The notes under the pieces: generated by a model | What the model saw: only the letters and a program-made list of their open reading frames with translations | The model's database searches: none | Told to the model about the DNA's origin: nothing | Part shown: in pieces, positions 1 to 12,304 of the stretch | How the letters are laid out: every line of letters starts with the position of its first letter | Position numbering within the stretch: position 1 is the stretch's first letter | Assembly (NCBI GenBank): GCA_018350325.1 | Contig: JAEVLN010000015.1 | Coordinates: 1,074,008-1,138,007 of the forward strand | DNA: 64,000 nucleotides | Reading direction: 5' to 3' | Origin: Globodera rostochiensis | Taxonomy: Eukaryota; Nematoda; Chromadorea; Rhabditida; Heteroderidae | Translations under genes and position numbers: made by a program

Positions 1-737
1 CGCCTTTTACAACGGTCGAAATTTGCAACATTTGAGGAGAATTTGAAAACAAAAAAAACGCCGAGGGGAAGAGAATTTGTTTTGTGTCAACAGAAATTTA
101 AAGCGACTGATTCCTATCAATTCTGAGAAAGTTAATTACACAACAAAGTATTTAAAAGGTGATTTACAAGCCTTGTTAGAACAGGAGAAGCTTGTAAAAA
201 ATCAAGAGTGATTGTCAGATATTTATTATTGCTTTTTTCTGCATCCTCTGCAACTCTGAGTGATTTTTTCCTACTTGTCTTTCTTGTATTAATTTCCAGA
301 TGCATTTTGCTGATTTTTTTGTCCTAAAAAAATGGCAAGCATTTGCCCTGTCTTGCGCAAATAGTAACAAAATAGTTTTTGCTTTTTATTATTTGTGCAA
401 TTTTATTAAAATTTACAATCTGTCGCTTTACCATAAGCCCTAAGCGTGCCACTGAAATCAGTCAAAACGGCGAACATTTACAGCACACTTTGTGCCATTG
501 CCAAGTTTTGCTGTTTATTTTACTGTAAGTGTTCAATTTAAATGCTTCAGACAGATCGCCAAAAAAATTTTAATTAAAATTGTTGAAAAATAAACCGTTA
601 ATTTGTTGAAACAATTTTTTAGTGAAAGAAGCATGGTCAATCCTGCCAAAAAAGATTACTTAACCATCTAAACCGTCGTTTCTTTTCTTAGAAAATATCA
701 ACACAAATTTTCTGCTTTTCTCTGGTAATTCCACAGC
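1..737. other. AT-rich intergenic DNA at left edge
   Basis: AT-rich sequence upstream of the ALG6 gene with no supportable coding region or RNA gene. It presumably carries the ALG6 promoter, but I see no clear core motif. Confidence 0.5.
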
Positions 738-3509
738 ATGAGTAAAGCAGCGGACTTCAAATTCATTCCGTCTAAGGTCTGGTGTGTTGCGTGTACGTGT
801 TGGGGGAGGTGCCATGTTCTGTTCCGAGTTCTGCTTGTTAAAAAGCGACCATTTTTATCAGAATAATTAACAACGGGCTTAATTCAAAAGTATTTTTGGG
901 TAATAAAACGTTTAGCCGGCGCAATCTTTCGGACGATTCGGCAAGTCAAAGGACCAGCTCGGAGAGTGTGCGCGGCTTGCAACAGAAAACGGACAATTGG
1001 TCGATGATAGGGCCGCGCTTGGCCTCTTCTTGGCCTTATTTATGCTTCTCCAGGCGGTGCTTTCCGTCGCTAATTATTCGGGTGAAAATATTTGCCCCCC
1101 CCCCCCCTCCAAAAACAACTCTTTTAACTAAAACTTCACATTTTCAGGCTATCAAAGTCCGCCAATGTTTGGCGACTTTGAGGCACAACGACATTGGATG
1201 GAAATTGCCGTGAATTTACCGCCGAAAGATTGGTTTGTCAGCCGTTCAATCGCCCGGATGTTTCTGTTTTCTATGTTTAGGTACGTCAATTCGTCCGCGA
1301 ACGACTTGAACTATTGGGGGCTGGACTGTACGTTTTGAAATTGTTGCCTATTTAAATGGGCCCGAATTTTTTTGTTTTGTTTAAATTTTCCAACGCAATT
1401 AAATATCCAAAGAAAATTTAGATCCGCCTCTGACTGCCTATCACTCATGGCTGCTCGGGCGGATGTAAATGTTTTTTATTTTGTTGTCCCCCGCCTTTCC
1501 GAAAAATGATTGAAAGACATTTTGTTGCAATAATAATGAATAGAATTTCATTAAACAATAATTTGATGAGTCTTTTGCCTTTGTAAAGAAGGAAATTACT
1601 AAAGTTTTTCGACATTTTATTTCTTATGATTATTCCAAAAAAAGCATTTTAAGTGCAATTCTGGTGGAGCCGAGTTGGGTTCAATTGGGCGATTCGCGCG
1701 GCTCGGAAGGGCCCCGCCTCAAATTGTTCATGCGACTTTCTGTCGTTGTGACAATGTCCGCACTTTTTGCCCCCGCGCTCGTCCAGTTGCTTTGCCGACA
1801 GCGAACGGAAGAGGGAAGGGAGGACAAAATGTCCAACAACAGAGACAAATCGACGACGGTTTGTTGTTGAAAGAAAGTCAATGCTTTTGGAGAGTAACGA
1901 GAGAATTTTGCGGGGTTTATCCAAAAACTGTTGGCAATGTGAAGCTGATTTTTGCCAAATTTTGTCCTCTTTTTGCAGGCGTTCGGCGTGGTCGGTGCCG
2001 CGCTGCTGTTCCCCGGACTGCTGTTCGTAGACTGTGCCCACTGTCAGTACAACCACTGCTCGCTCGGCCTCTTTTTGTGGGCGGTGGCCTCTCTCGAGAA
2101 GGGCCGTCTCGCCGCGGCTGCTTTTCTCTTTGTGCTGGCGCTCAACCACAAGCAAATGGAGCTGTACCACGCGATGCCCATCGCCGTTTTTATGTTCACC
2201 CGCTCAATCGTCCACACCGACAAACGCCGACCGTTGTTATGCTCAGCAATTGGACAAAGGCATGGCGATGTTATATAATCACAATTTTCTGATTGCATTT
2301 TTATGTCCAATTATTTAGTTTACTCAACTTGCTGGCATTGGCTTCCGTTGTGGCGGTCACTTTTGCCGTTTTGTGGAGTCCGTTTTTGTGGCCCGAGTCC
2401 GGTTTGGCCCTCCAAGTCCTCAGACGCCTCTTCCCTTTCCATCGTGGCCTTTTCGAGGTGAATTTGTTGTCTTTATTTTTCGAATTTTTGAAATGCCGTC
2501 TTTAAGGATAAGGTGGCCAACTTTTGGTGCTGTGCCTCCGTTTTGGTCAAATTCAAACAAATTTATTCGACGGCTGTGCTCGTCAAGGCCAGGCAATTTG
2601 TTTGGCCATAAATTGGGGTATTTTGCATTTTGAAAATTGGTTAAGCATTTGATTAAGCGGCTATTATCTGATGTCAATTCGTTCAAATGCTTTGTTTCCT
2701 TTTTTTCAGTACCCTTTTGGTGCTATTCGCTTGTGTCCCGTCGCTGATTTGTCTTTGCTACCGACCGAACGCTTCGAATTTGCGTGTCGCATTGACATCA
2801 AACGCGTTGGCCTTCTTTCTGTTCTCTTTCCAAGTGCACGAAAAGTCCATTCTGCTCGCTACAATGTGCGTTGTTGTTGTTGTTGTTTGATTGAAAATGC
2901 CGGCAATTTTCGTTGTGTTCTGTCTGAACTCCCCGCTGTTGTGCTTTTAGACCCGCGCTCCTTTTGCTGACCGACGAAAGGTTGCGGAGGCCAACCGCAC
3001 TCTTTCTGAACGTTTCGCTGTTCAGGTGATTGGTATTGGCCCAAAAGCAAATCGTTATTTGCTTCCATTCCCTTCAGTCTCTACCCGCTGTGCTTAAAGG
3101 ATGGCGTTGCTGAAGTGCTCCTGCTGTTCTTCGCTTATCCATTTGTTCTCCGACTGCTGTTGAACAGTCAGTGCCACCAAACCGACGCGAGCAGCAACAG
3201 CGATGGTCGCCGCCATTTGGTTTTGAAAAACCCGCCCGATTCAAATTGATTGTTTTGTCGTTTAAGCTTCACAGCACCCTTTTCTGGGCCACGCTGGTGC
3301 CGTCCTTCGCAATTTGTGTGTTCCAACTGCTCGTCCGGCCGCCCGCCCGATTGCCCCATTTGTTCCCGATGCTGAACGCCCTGTTCAGCTTCGGCGTATT
3401 CGTTGTCTACTGGCTGTATTTGAATATACGGATGGTTGTCTGGAATTGGACGGTGTTCATTGAACAGAAAGGTCGGAAGACGGTGGAGAATAAGCGAAAG
3501 CGACAGTAA
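738..3509 (+). CDS. alg-6: ALG6 dolichyl-P-Glc:Man9GlcNAc2-PP-dolichol alpha-1,3-glucosyltransferase
   Basis: ALG6 enzymes are multi-pass ER membrane proteins of the ALG6/ALG8 family. They add the first glucose, from dolichyl-phosphate-glucose, to the lipid-linked oligosaccharide for N-glycosylation. Exon 1 (738-776) starts at an ATG and joins in phase to exon 2 (916-1081), which ends in a hydrophobic segment. Exon 3 (from 1148) encodes [11 protein letters not shown] and WGLD, and the next exon, joined across a GTACGT donor, completes [13 protein letters not shown], the family signature. Further exons encode the SRG..LFMR region (about 1660-1850), a [15 protein letters not shown] stretch (about 1980-2050), NHKQMELYH (about 2145) and later hydrophobic segments. 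The last exon ends with a basic tail at 3509. Family assignment is secure; the exact borders of the middle and late exons are inferred. The 5' exon is supported by phase rather than by homology. Confidence 0.9.
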
Positions 3510-3892
3510 ATTTGCTAACCCTCACACATACTGTATTCATTCCTTTATTTAGTTTAATTTTGTCAAGCTTTTTTTTGTATTGTCTAAAAATTTTCTGGAC
3601 AATAATATCTTTATTTAAATCGTAAGTTCAAAAAAGCGCGTAGGGTTGGAAATTTGTTTATACAAAGATACAAGAATCATCATGTAATGGGCGATGATGT
3701 AAAGGAAGAATACTTTTTGAGTATACGAACATAAAATTACAAAATATCGCTTAATTTGTCAGGAATCACAATAAAAACGGGTTGGGCAACAATAAGAATT
3801 GGGGGAAGTGTTATCGGAGGAGGAGATTACATATGACAGAAAGTTGGAAATTAAATGCCATCAAAATTTGTTTCGAATCATTCCGCTTGCCT
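3510..3892. other. Intergenic region between convergent genes
   Basis: AT-rich 3' flank shared by ALG6 (plus) and the SLC12 gene (minus). Several AATAAA-like signals occur (for example near 3768 on the plus strand). Nothing else is seen. Confidence 0.5.
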
Positions 3893-6800
3893 TCACAGTG
3901 CTGTGGAGATGACCGACGCGAGACCGTGGACGAGCAGTGTTGGCGGGAGGGAGTCGGTCAGCAGTCGTAGCTTGGCCAAGTACTGCTCCGCCTTGGTGCC
4001 ATCCGGAGGCGGAGGTGGCAGGTTCAGAAAACACACTGCCGCGCCGCTGCTGTTCCGCTGAATGGTCTCGTTGACTGCACGCACAAACTTCTCCGCGTAA
4101 TCAGTGATGTCCCTGGGGAGAAAAAGGCGGAGTGAAAATTTGGTGGAACAACGTCTAACAGAAGAACAAAAAACGAGTGACTGTTTAGGCCCAAACATTT
4201 GAAACAGTTTCAGGAAAAGTCTTACAACTAGGAAATTGGGCGGCTTACGATGTCCTTCCAACTCTCGTGGCCATTGTTTTGTCGATGTGCTGCACCACAT
4301 GGTCCCACGGGACCATCACCGACTTGGCCTTGATGCGCAGCTGCTCGAGCATGCTCTTCAACTGCTGTTCCTGGTGGTGCATGTCCTGAACAAAAGACAC
4401 TAATGGGAAATGATTTTGGATTGAATCTTTTCCTCACCTGCAAACTGTTCACACAAATGTGCACTCGGAGGGTGGCACTGCGCCATTTGCTGGACATTGA
4501 GAGGATGCAGGCGAGTTGGAGTACGAACAGCGACGAATTGTCCCATCGAAGGCCCATCCCGGGAGCTGTCGACACGCCGTCATCGCCTCCTTTGCAGGCA
4601 TCGCTCTGTTTGAACAAATGCGAAGGCCACACATCGATGTAACGACGCTCTGCCTGCCTTTAATTGTTAATTGTTTAAAAAAAAAATTGCAACAAAAAAA
4701 AACAGACCTCAACACAAATTCTCGGTCAAACTGTTCAAAATGGCGTGCTACACACAAATTCTTATTCAAATTGACCACATCGTTCAATGTTTGCACATAT
4801 TCCGACACATTCAATCGTTTTGTTGTCAATGACCTTTCATTATTCTGACAATCCTTAAATTAATCAAATAAGAAGTATATAAAAGTAGTGCAATTGGTTT
4901 ACGTTAAAGTATTCAACCACTTCCGCACGGCCAATTTTCGAAAATTTGAGATCCTTCAACAAATGCGCTTCGGACAATGCTGCCTCGGACGACTCCAACT
5001 CGTGAAATCCCAGCACCACCGTGTTCGGTTTCATCGCGCCCAAACCGCTAAGACGGATCAGCTTAATTGAGTGTGAAATGGGTGTTATGCTTTCTGATTT
5101 TTTAAAAAATTTGCACATTCACTAAAAGCAAAGTTGCGCCACCTGTTGAATGCCATTGCGCACATTGTCCGCCAAAGTCAGCTCCACAAACGCTTTCAAC
5201 TTCAAGTAGTCCATCAGAGAAAGCCAGTATGGGAAAACCTGCAAAGTTTTTTTGGTTTGTTCACACTCGTAAAGCGTTCATTCTTCACATTTCTCTACCT
5301 GTTGGAGGGGGTCCATTGTTGCCGCATCGGCGGCCATTTGTCCCTTTTGGACGTGCCCAACCACGTAAAGCCCGCTCTTTTTCAGGTCGTTTATGAAATC
5401 CATCAGTGAACAACTGGTGGCCGGTCGATTCACCAATAGCAACACTTGAGGACGCCAAAATCTGAAAAAGGGGTCACACCACCTTCACATGGTTTCCAGC
5501 AAATATTTTTAAAAAAGTGTTTGAATGAGCCCCATGAGTTATTTGTGAATGAAATAATGCTCACTTGACGTGCTCTTTGCGCACATCCAACAGCAGCAAG
5601 TACTTGCGCACCTGGTGGTAAATGAGCGCCTGCGAAATGGAGCCCCAGGAGCCAATTGGAGCCTGAACAATTTCGAAAACGTAATTTTCGATAAACGTGG
5701 ACGCAAAAAATAAATGAGATTTTACCTGATAGTGGAGTATCATGATCAACAGCATCAGAATGACCACTGCAACGGCAGACATCGACGCGTCGATGATCAG
5801 CATCATGACCACCTTAACTAATGATTCCAATAAAATTATTTATAAGTTTGGACGAACAGTTGAGATGGCGCCCAGAGCGCAGCTGTGCCATGAAAAGTAT
5901 TTGAAGTTAGGGCGGAAATTCGGTGCCGAAGTCAGCTCGAGGGCAAGCTAAAATGTGTAATTTGGCAATTTTTAACTAAAATCACAACAAATTACTGTGG
6001 CAATGTTAACGCCCATATAAGAGAGTAAAAAGAGTATGGAAGTGATCTTAGCGATCCGATTCATTGCACCGATCATCAAAACCAGCTTGAAAAGGTAGAA
6101 TTATTCATTTTTTATTTAGACAAAATCCAAAAACATACCACAACACCAATCCAGGAGATGATCACCGAAATGATGGGATTCCGTTTAGAGCCCACTTCGA
6201 TGGTGGCCGGCTTGAGCAAAGAGCCGAACAGTTTGTCCTGAATGTTAACTCAAATTTCAAATAATAGACTCTTAAAATTGACCTGTGCAAATCTGGTAAG
6301 CACACGCGATGCTCCGATCAGATTGCTCATTGAAGAGAAGAAAGTGGCCACAAAGATCCCAAGCATTATCATCGACGGCACACTGCTGATATCCACCATG
6401 GCCTAAGAACAATAAAAACGGGGTTCAACGTCGCCAGACTGTTATTGAAATATTCAATTTCTTACTGACGATAACCCCTTATCAAATCACAACGCCCTGC
6501 CCGGTTAGTATAGCAATTCAAAATACCATATAATTGTTTTGCAAAAGTTCGCGCGAGCAGGACAAGCACAGCAAAAAGGCGGTCAGCACGTAGGTGAACA
6601 GTGTGGTAAACACAGCTTGAAGAGTGCCGCGTGGGATGGACACATTTGGACGAGCCAATTCACCCGACATATTGGCACCGGCCATCAGACCTAAAATAAC
6701 AGGCAAAATATTCCACAAATTCAATTCAACTTGTTCAGCCAAAGCGTACCAGTGACCCCGCTGAAAATGATGGCGAACATGAAGGCAAAGTCGGTCTGTC

Positions 6801-7928
6801 GACCGGTGGTGTAGTCCCGGGTGTAGTTGGGGAAGAAATTGTCGGAGAAAGTGGACACTCTGCAACATTTGTTTGTATATTATTAACTGTTTCTGTCATT
6901 TTGGACCTGAATGAGGTGTAACGGGCGGTCAGTGTCCGGTTCAGTTCAACAATTTTCTCCCCCTCCGGTTCGGACACATTTTTTGGCACCAAATAGGCGT
7001 AAGTGTTGTCGACGGGAATTGAAATGTCGGCCGGGGGTTGGACAAACACCGAGAAAAGAAAGGAGCCAAAAGCGAGCGCAATCAGACTCAGTGCCAAAAG
7101 TGCCGTCTTCGCAAAAATTTCGGCACCCAACAAACAAAGCAACAGAATGACGACGCTGACCATCACACAGTGCACAAATTTTCCCCCAAAAAGGTCGCCA
7201 ATGCCTAAAAATTAGGAGGAAATATGTAAGGATTTGGGGTTTGGCATTACTCACCCGAAATGTTGGTAAGAGCTTCAGTAAATCCGGCAATGTAAAGAGC
7301 ACAAGAAAATATGTTGGCAGCGAAGAAAAGAACGCCGATGGAACCGCCAAATTCGGGTCCAAGCGTACGACTGATCATATCTGATCGGAAAAAGATGGAA
7401 ATGTAAGCTCCAACAAAAACACGTACAATAAACGCCGCCCCCCTCAACGGCGCCGTTTGAAGAGACGGCACAAAGAGAGAGAACGGTGAGCAGAATGATG
7501 GCATAAGCGAGCAACAACTCGACCACCGTCAGCATAAAGCCCAATTGACCCGCCACAAAGCTCATTCGCAGGAAAAGCAGAGCCGAGAACATCGAGATGG
7601 TCACGGGGGCGAACACACCGGAAAGCGTCGAAAGACCATTCGGTTTGCCAGCCATGGAATCAAACTCTGAAAGGCGAATTTGAAGCTAACAAAATCAGTG
7701 ATCAATTGTTAAACAACCAGAATTTCCGGTAACATTTCGGTTCCTTAAAGCGCAATTTCCATTGACCATTTCCGTCATCCTTGCCACATGAGCCCCATCT
7801 AACGCCGCTGAATTGGCATTCATCGTCGATAAATTGTCGATGCCTAAGTCTCCGAGAATTCCGTATCCCGGAATACGCATATTGGCCGCTGAAATTTGAG
7901 TTTGATGCGCCTCTTCTTCGTCCGCCAT
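3893..7928 (-). CDS. SLC12 family cation-chloride cotransporter, SLC12A9-like
   Basis: SLC12 proteins are plasma-membrane carriers with about 12 helices; SLC12A9 is a divergent branch of uncertain substrate. The first exon starts at an ATG (7928-7926, MADEEE) and ends in phase at a GTTGTT donor. The next exon (7662 downward) encodes [37 protein letters not shown] and, after an intron, [19 protein letters not shown]. This is the conserved TM1-TM3 region of the family, where A9-type proteins read ISRTLGPE. Middle exons carry further transmembrane segments, for example [20 protein letters not shown] near 6690-6610. Distal exons encode the cytosolic tail, including [13 protein letters not shown] sequence near 4620, and end [20 protein letters not shown] before the stop at 3893. 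It has ten or more introns and is divergent from the RanBP3-like gene, with about 300 bp between the start codons. Family is secure; the A9 subgroup is inferred from the TM1-TM3 wording. Confidence 0.85.
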
Positions 7929-8224
7929 TTTTTGAAAAAGAATTGCTAAAAAAAAGTTCATTTTTTTACTAATCGATTCGAGGCATTCAAAAACAAAAAA
8001 ATCTTCAGAGTAATTCAATTACCTAATTGACTATTTTTAGTGCATCTCTATGTTAACAAAAACATCCAGAAAACCATCGGTAACATGGAGGATTTGTCCT
8101 GGATTCTTTTTTTCATTAAATTCTTGGCAATTTGGCATTTCAAAAATTTCAATAAAAAATTAATTTGGGTTTATTAGTTTGTTGTTTAGCATCACAACCG
8201 ATTTACTTTCTCCGCTCTTCTCCA
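7929..8224. promoter_or_regulatory. Divergent promoter region of SLC12 and RanBP3-like genes
   Basis: Short intergenic segment between two start codons on opposite strands. It must hold the promoters or 5' UTRs of both genes unless further upstream exons exist. No TATA box is evident. Confidence 0.35.
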
Positions 8225-10057
8225 ATGGATTTGCCTCCTTCAAAACTGTCGAGTGCTGCTTCACGACTGTGGGGCGAGAGCACTGGCCAATTTCAAAAGA
8301 AAACGGATGTGAAAATTGATTTGGGTCTTCATCAAAAAATCCAATCAAATGGAAGCGAAGAAAAAGCGTCCACTTCAGCAATATCCGACGGATTTGTGTT
8401 CGGGTCGCGCGTGTTCGAGCGGGTCACTAGCGGCAAAGTTTGTTTGGGTTTTGAGGGAGTGATTTAAAATAGGTTTTCTTACAAACTAATTTAGTTGGAA
8501 CTGGGGATAAAATCTGATCAAAAACGAATCATAGTGCCTATAAACAATTACTTTTTGAAATTGTCTCTGGTAATTGATCATAAAAATGAATTTTTACTTT
8601 TCAGTCAGACAATCCAAGCTCCGAAAGTAGCGACAGTAGAAGTCGCGTCGACAGGAAACCAATGGATGTTTCGTCAATATTTAAGCAAATGGCTAAAAGC
8701 ACTGAGACCGGAGCGGACACAGCCAACATGGTTTGACTGGATTAGTTTTTGCTTATTCTTAGGAACATGGATCTTTAGGGAGGACCTGGGATAAATGTTT
8801 TTTTTAAATTTAACTACTCTATATTAGAGTCAACAAATAAAGCTTTAGTGGAAATCGACATTTCCGACTTCGATTTCAAACGGAAGCGGAGGTATAGCAG
8901 TGGAAAGTGCACTGACAATGGGTGGCTTGGGCGAGTCGGCCAAAGAATTGGCGAGAAAATGCAGTCAGTCGGGTGAACTCGCAGCCGATGCTTCTGAAGC
9001 GGAACTGCAGAAGATCAAGACGGGGGAGGAGGACGAGTTGAATTTGCTGCATGTGAGTGAACGGGCCGATCAATGCATACAAATAAATCGAGCTTATTTT
9101 TACAATCAAATCTCCTTTTCAACAAAATTTTCTGTTCATTTTAAGATGCCACAACAAATTTTGATTTGTTTTTGCTTAACAGATCAGTTGCCGATTCTAC
9201 CAGTACAATGGCGAAACGAAAGTATGGCAGGAGCGTGGGATGGGCTCTCTGAAGATCAACCAGCACATCGACGCCAGGGACGACGTCCGACTAGGTTACC
9301 TGACACAATCACAGCAAAAAAGGGATTTGTCTTTACTGACAAAATTCCGATAACATAAAAACGAAAACAGAGTTTAAAAATGTATTGACCAACAATCGGT
9401 GAATGAACGTTTTTTCAGTGGGGCGACAGTCGGGCAACCAACGAGTGCTGATCAACTCTAAAATTTTTCCTGAAATGATTTTGGAAGAATTGTCGGAGAA
9501 GCGCTTGAAAATTTCCGCACATATCAGCGAGTCCGAACTTCCTCAACTGTTTCTGATTCAAGTCAGTTGTTTTTTTTGTTGAATATTCATCTAGCAATTC
9601 TAAGGGCAAAATGTCAACAAAATAAGTTTGTTAAATTAGTTTCATTTCCATCCTTTTTATTATTGTGTAAATTTTATGCTTTTATAATTGTTTGCCCTTT
9701 TTCTAGGCCTCTCCCGGCTCCATTGGCAACCTGTACGGCATGCTCCAGAAGTACATCGACGCAAGTAACATGGCCAAGGCGACGCAGCAGCTTCATCTCC
9801 GCAAGCGACGCCTCGGGGACGGAGGCGGGGGAGGCGAGACGACGGAGAACGGCGTCGGGGACGAAGACAACTCAGTGGAGGAGGAGGAGGGGACGAAGAA
9901 ATTTGCACACGACGAAGAAGACGCGAAGCAGAAGAAGAAAAAGGAGGGGGAAGGGGAAGAGCGGAAGGACGACGGAGGAGGAAGCGAACGGCACTCGAAG
10001 ACGAAGAAGAGAAGGAGCATTAGCGGACGGGAGGAAGAGGGCGTGGAGCAACAATGA
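8225..10057 (+). CDS. RanBP3-like nuclear export cofactor with Ran-binding domain
   Basis: RanBP3 proteins bind RanGTP and help CRM1 export and Ran loading in the nucleus. Six exons splice in frame: 8225-8437, 8605-8730, 8849-9052, 9183-9294, 9419-9561 and 9707-10057, giving about 382 residues. The N-terminus is low-complexity and carries VFGSRVFERV, an FG-containing motif typical of the family. The Ran-binding domain follows TGEEDELNLL and contains RFYQYNGETKVWQERGMGSL, then RVLINSKIFPEM and SPGSIGNLYGMLQKYI, matching the pleckstrin-like RanBD of RanBP3 rather than RanBP1. The C-terminus is a long Lys/Glu/Gly-rich tail with basic runs such as KQKKKKEG and KTKKRRS that could act as nuclear localisation signals. 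The acceptor at 8848 and the GT donors all keep phase, so the model is well supported except for untested alternative exons. Confidence 0.85.
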
Positions 10058-11390
10058 ATGGAGGGGGGGAGAGGAACGGCGGAGGGTGGGATAAAAGTTG
10101 GGAGGGGGAATGACGGACACCCAATTCATTAATACAATGTTTGTTAACAATAACTGTCAGTTTGAGCAAAATCTCGTGAACCCCTCCCCCCACCACCATT
10201 CATCAGAGTCAATTCGAACAATCGATCGAAAAGCCAAACAAACACAATTTTGCATACCAAATTTTGTTTAATGCCCTTTTACTTAGCCACCCACCCGCCC
10301 ATTGAACAATAATTTCTGAATTTAATTTTGTTTTTTCTTTCAGTTTTGGCGTGATTTTGTTTCCAACCGATTATATACATACCGAAGAAGCGCAGAATTG
10401 TTTGTTTTGACATTTTAGCTAGTTGACCGTTTCATGCAAGTCCGGATAATATATTCAGCACATTATTTATCATATCGAAATTTTTTGCCGAATAAATAAG
10501 GTACATTTTCTTTAATTCGCCTTAAAAATCAGAAAATTTGTAGGGTATTACTCAAAAATTTGTTTTGGTAAAAATTTTCCAAAACGTGCAAAATAGTACA
10601 ATTGTAATGTGGGAGGGAAACTGATAAGATTGACGAATTTTAGTGCAAACAACTTTGTACTTTTGGTTTTTGGCCGTTTTAGTCAATGTTTTGACACTTT
10701 TTGGTGTTTTGGCCAATATTTTGGCTGTTTTTAGTCAATGTTTTGGCCACTATTCGGCTGTTTTTGGTCAATATGAACACGGTCCCTAATTAATATACAC
10801 AAAAAATAAGGAACTTCGATAGTTGATCAAAAATTCCTTCGAAGTGTGCGGCCAACTCGGTGTTCTCTGTTGTAACTCATTTTTTGGAGGAAGGAAAGGA
10901 TGATTAATTTTTTAATCGAATGGAATGATCAAATGGTCGGCGATAGTTTTATTCAATTCTTTTATGTGAATGCAAAGAACAAGCATTTTTGACACTTACG
11001 GGTTCCATTTTTGAGAGAATGATTTGACCACCAAAACAATGCTTGAGAGAGGAGGAGATCGACCGATACGATCGCTTTTCCCCATTTAATCAGCGGCCAA
11101 AAATAGCCACTTGGCCAAACGGGTTGTGTTTGTCCCATCTAAGCCAATGCACGACGACGCCCACCATTGCCCATTCCGGAGTCCGCACATTCAAAAGGGT
11201 CCATTCGCGCCCCCCTCTATTCCACCCCAACAGTTTTTAGACTTCTCGATTGGGGGGGGGGGGGGGGGGTTTGCGGTCAAATCATTCGTTTCGTTCGACG
11301 CTTCCCCCATTCATTTTCCTTTCCGAGAATTGGGAAAAGTGCACACCAGTTTTTGTCAAAAGATGATGTTAAGTTGTGATGTGAATGGGG
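10058..11390. other. Intergenic, AT-rich with imperfect TTTTGG repeats
   Basis: No gene seen. At about 10660-10780 there is an imperfect short-period repeat around TTTTGGCCAATATTTTGG and TTTTAGTCAATG. A G homopolymer interrupts the sequence near 11252-11270. The 8 bases at 11383-11390 (GAATGGGG) are the left copy of a direct repeat flanking the element described next. Confidence 0.5.
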
Positions 11391-11397
11391 CGAAGCG

Positions 11398-11505
11398 GGC
11401 CACTACCGTCCCGCCACTACCGTCCCGGCCATTACCGTCCCGCCACTACCGTCCCGGCCACTACCGTCCCGGGCCACTACCGTCCCGGCCACTACCGTCC
11501 CAACC
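11398..11505 (+). repeat. Tandem CACTACCGTCCCGGC array (left arm)
   Basis: About seven near-identical units of 14-16 bases, with lengths varying by loss or gain of G or C and one ATTACC variant. The whole array is inverted relative to 12185-12288, so the two could pair as a stem with a loop of about 680 bases. Confidence 0.85.
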
Positions 11506-12184
11506 AACTTTTTTGAAACGCAAAATGTGATCTGTAAAATAAAAGTACATTCCGAATAGATTTTAGAATTTTTACATCTTTTTAAGCTTCTAATCGCATT
11601 TGAATAGTTTTTTTGCTTTTTTCCGTTTCCTGTCTGAATCCCCCCACAGCCAAATGTGTCTCGATGCCCTCAACGTTCTAAGCTAGGCTTAGGTTATTAA
11701 GCTTAGGTTATTAAGCTTAGGCCTAAGCCTAAGCCTAACGACCCCAACCCAGGGTGGCTTAGGCCTAAGTTAGGCTTATCAGACCGGCAGCCCTTTTTTC
11801 TTTTTCTATGTTTATAAAAAGTGACATTGTTCAGTTTATACTACTTTTTTTCAAATGTAGCGTCAACAATGCAATCAAGAAATAAAACCAAGCAAAACAA
11901 CAAAAACTTTAACATGGGGGCTGCTTGTACAACTTCCAAAAGTTAAATGGTGACAAATTTTTTCAAATTATGTACATGTTGCAAGTTGCAACATCAATTA
12001 AAAAAGCAAAAATTACAACGAAAACGCAATTAACGATCGAATTCATGCTTTTTGATTAATTTTTAGGCTAACTTGTTTTTGGAAGATTTTTTATTTGAAA
12101 AAATGTAATTCGGGTCCGGGGTTCGGAATTGGTCGGAACGGAGATCAAATTCGGGTTCCACTCCCCCGAATCCCTTTTTCATCT

Positions 12185-12288
12185 GGGACGGTAGTGGCCG
12201 GGACGGTAGTGGCCCGGGACGGTAGTGGCCCGGGACGGTAGTGGCGGGACGGTAGTGGCCGGGACGGTAGTGGCGGGACGGTAATGAC
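12185..12288 (-). repeat. Tandem GGGACGGTAGTGGCC array (right arm)
   Basis: Reverse-complement partner of the array at 11398-11505, with the same unit-length variation and a GGTAATG variant at the outer end mirroring the ATTACC variant of the left arm. Confidence 0.85.
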
Positions 12289-12304
12289 CCCTACTCGAAT
12301 GGGG

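Larger units (their letters stand above)
11391..12296. mobile_element. Non-autonomous DNA transposon-like element with tandem-repeat inverted ends
   Basis: The left end (about 11398-11505) holds seven or so tandem copies of a 14-16 base unit, CACTACCGTCCCGGC. The right end (about 12185-12288) holds the reverse complement, GGGACGGTAGTGGCC, also in tandem. The interior has no coding region but contains a short tract of TTAGGC/GCCTAA hexamers at 11690-11775. The block is bracketed by identical 8-mers GAATGGGG at 11383-11390 and 12297-12304, which look like a target-site duplication. Eight-base duplications are typical of hAT-like elements, but no transposase is present to classify it. The outermost bases of the two ends match only partly, so the boundaries are inferred from the 8-mers. 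Confidence 0.6.

Noticed and set aside
896..1213. Open frame of about 105 codons overlapping the ALG6 5' exons
   Set aside because: It reads through an intron and a C run in a different frame from the conserved ALG6 exons; no ATG start.
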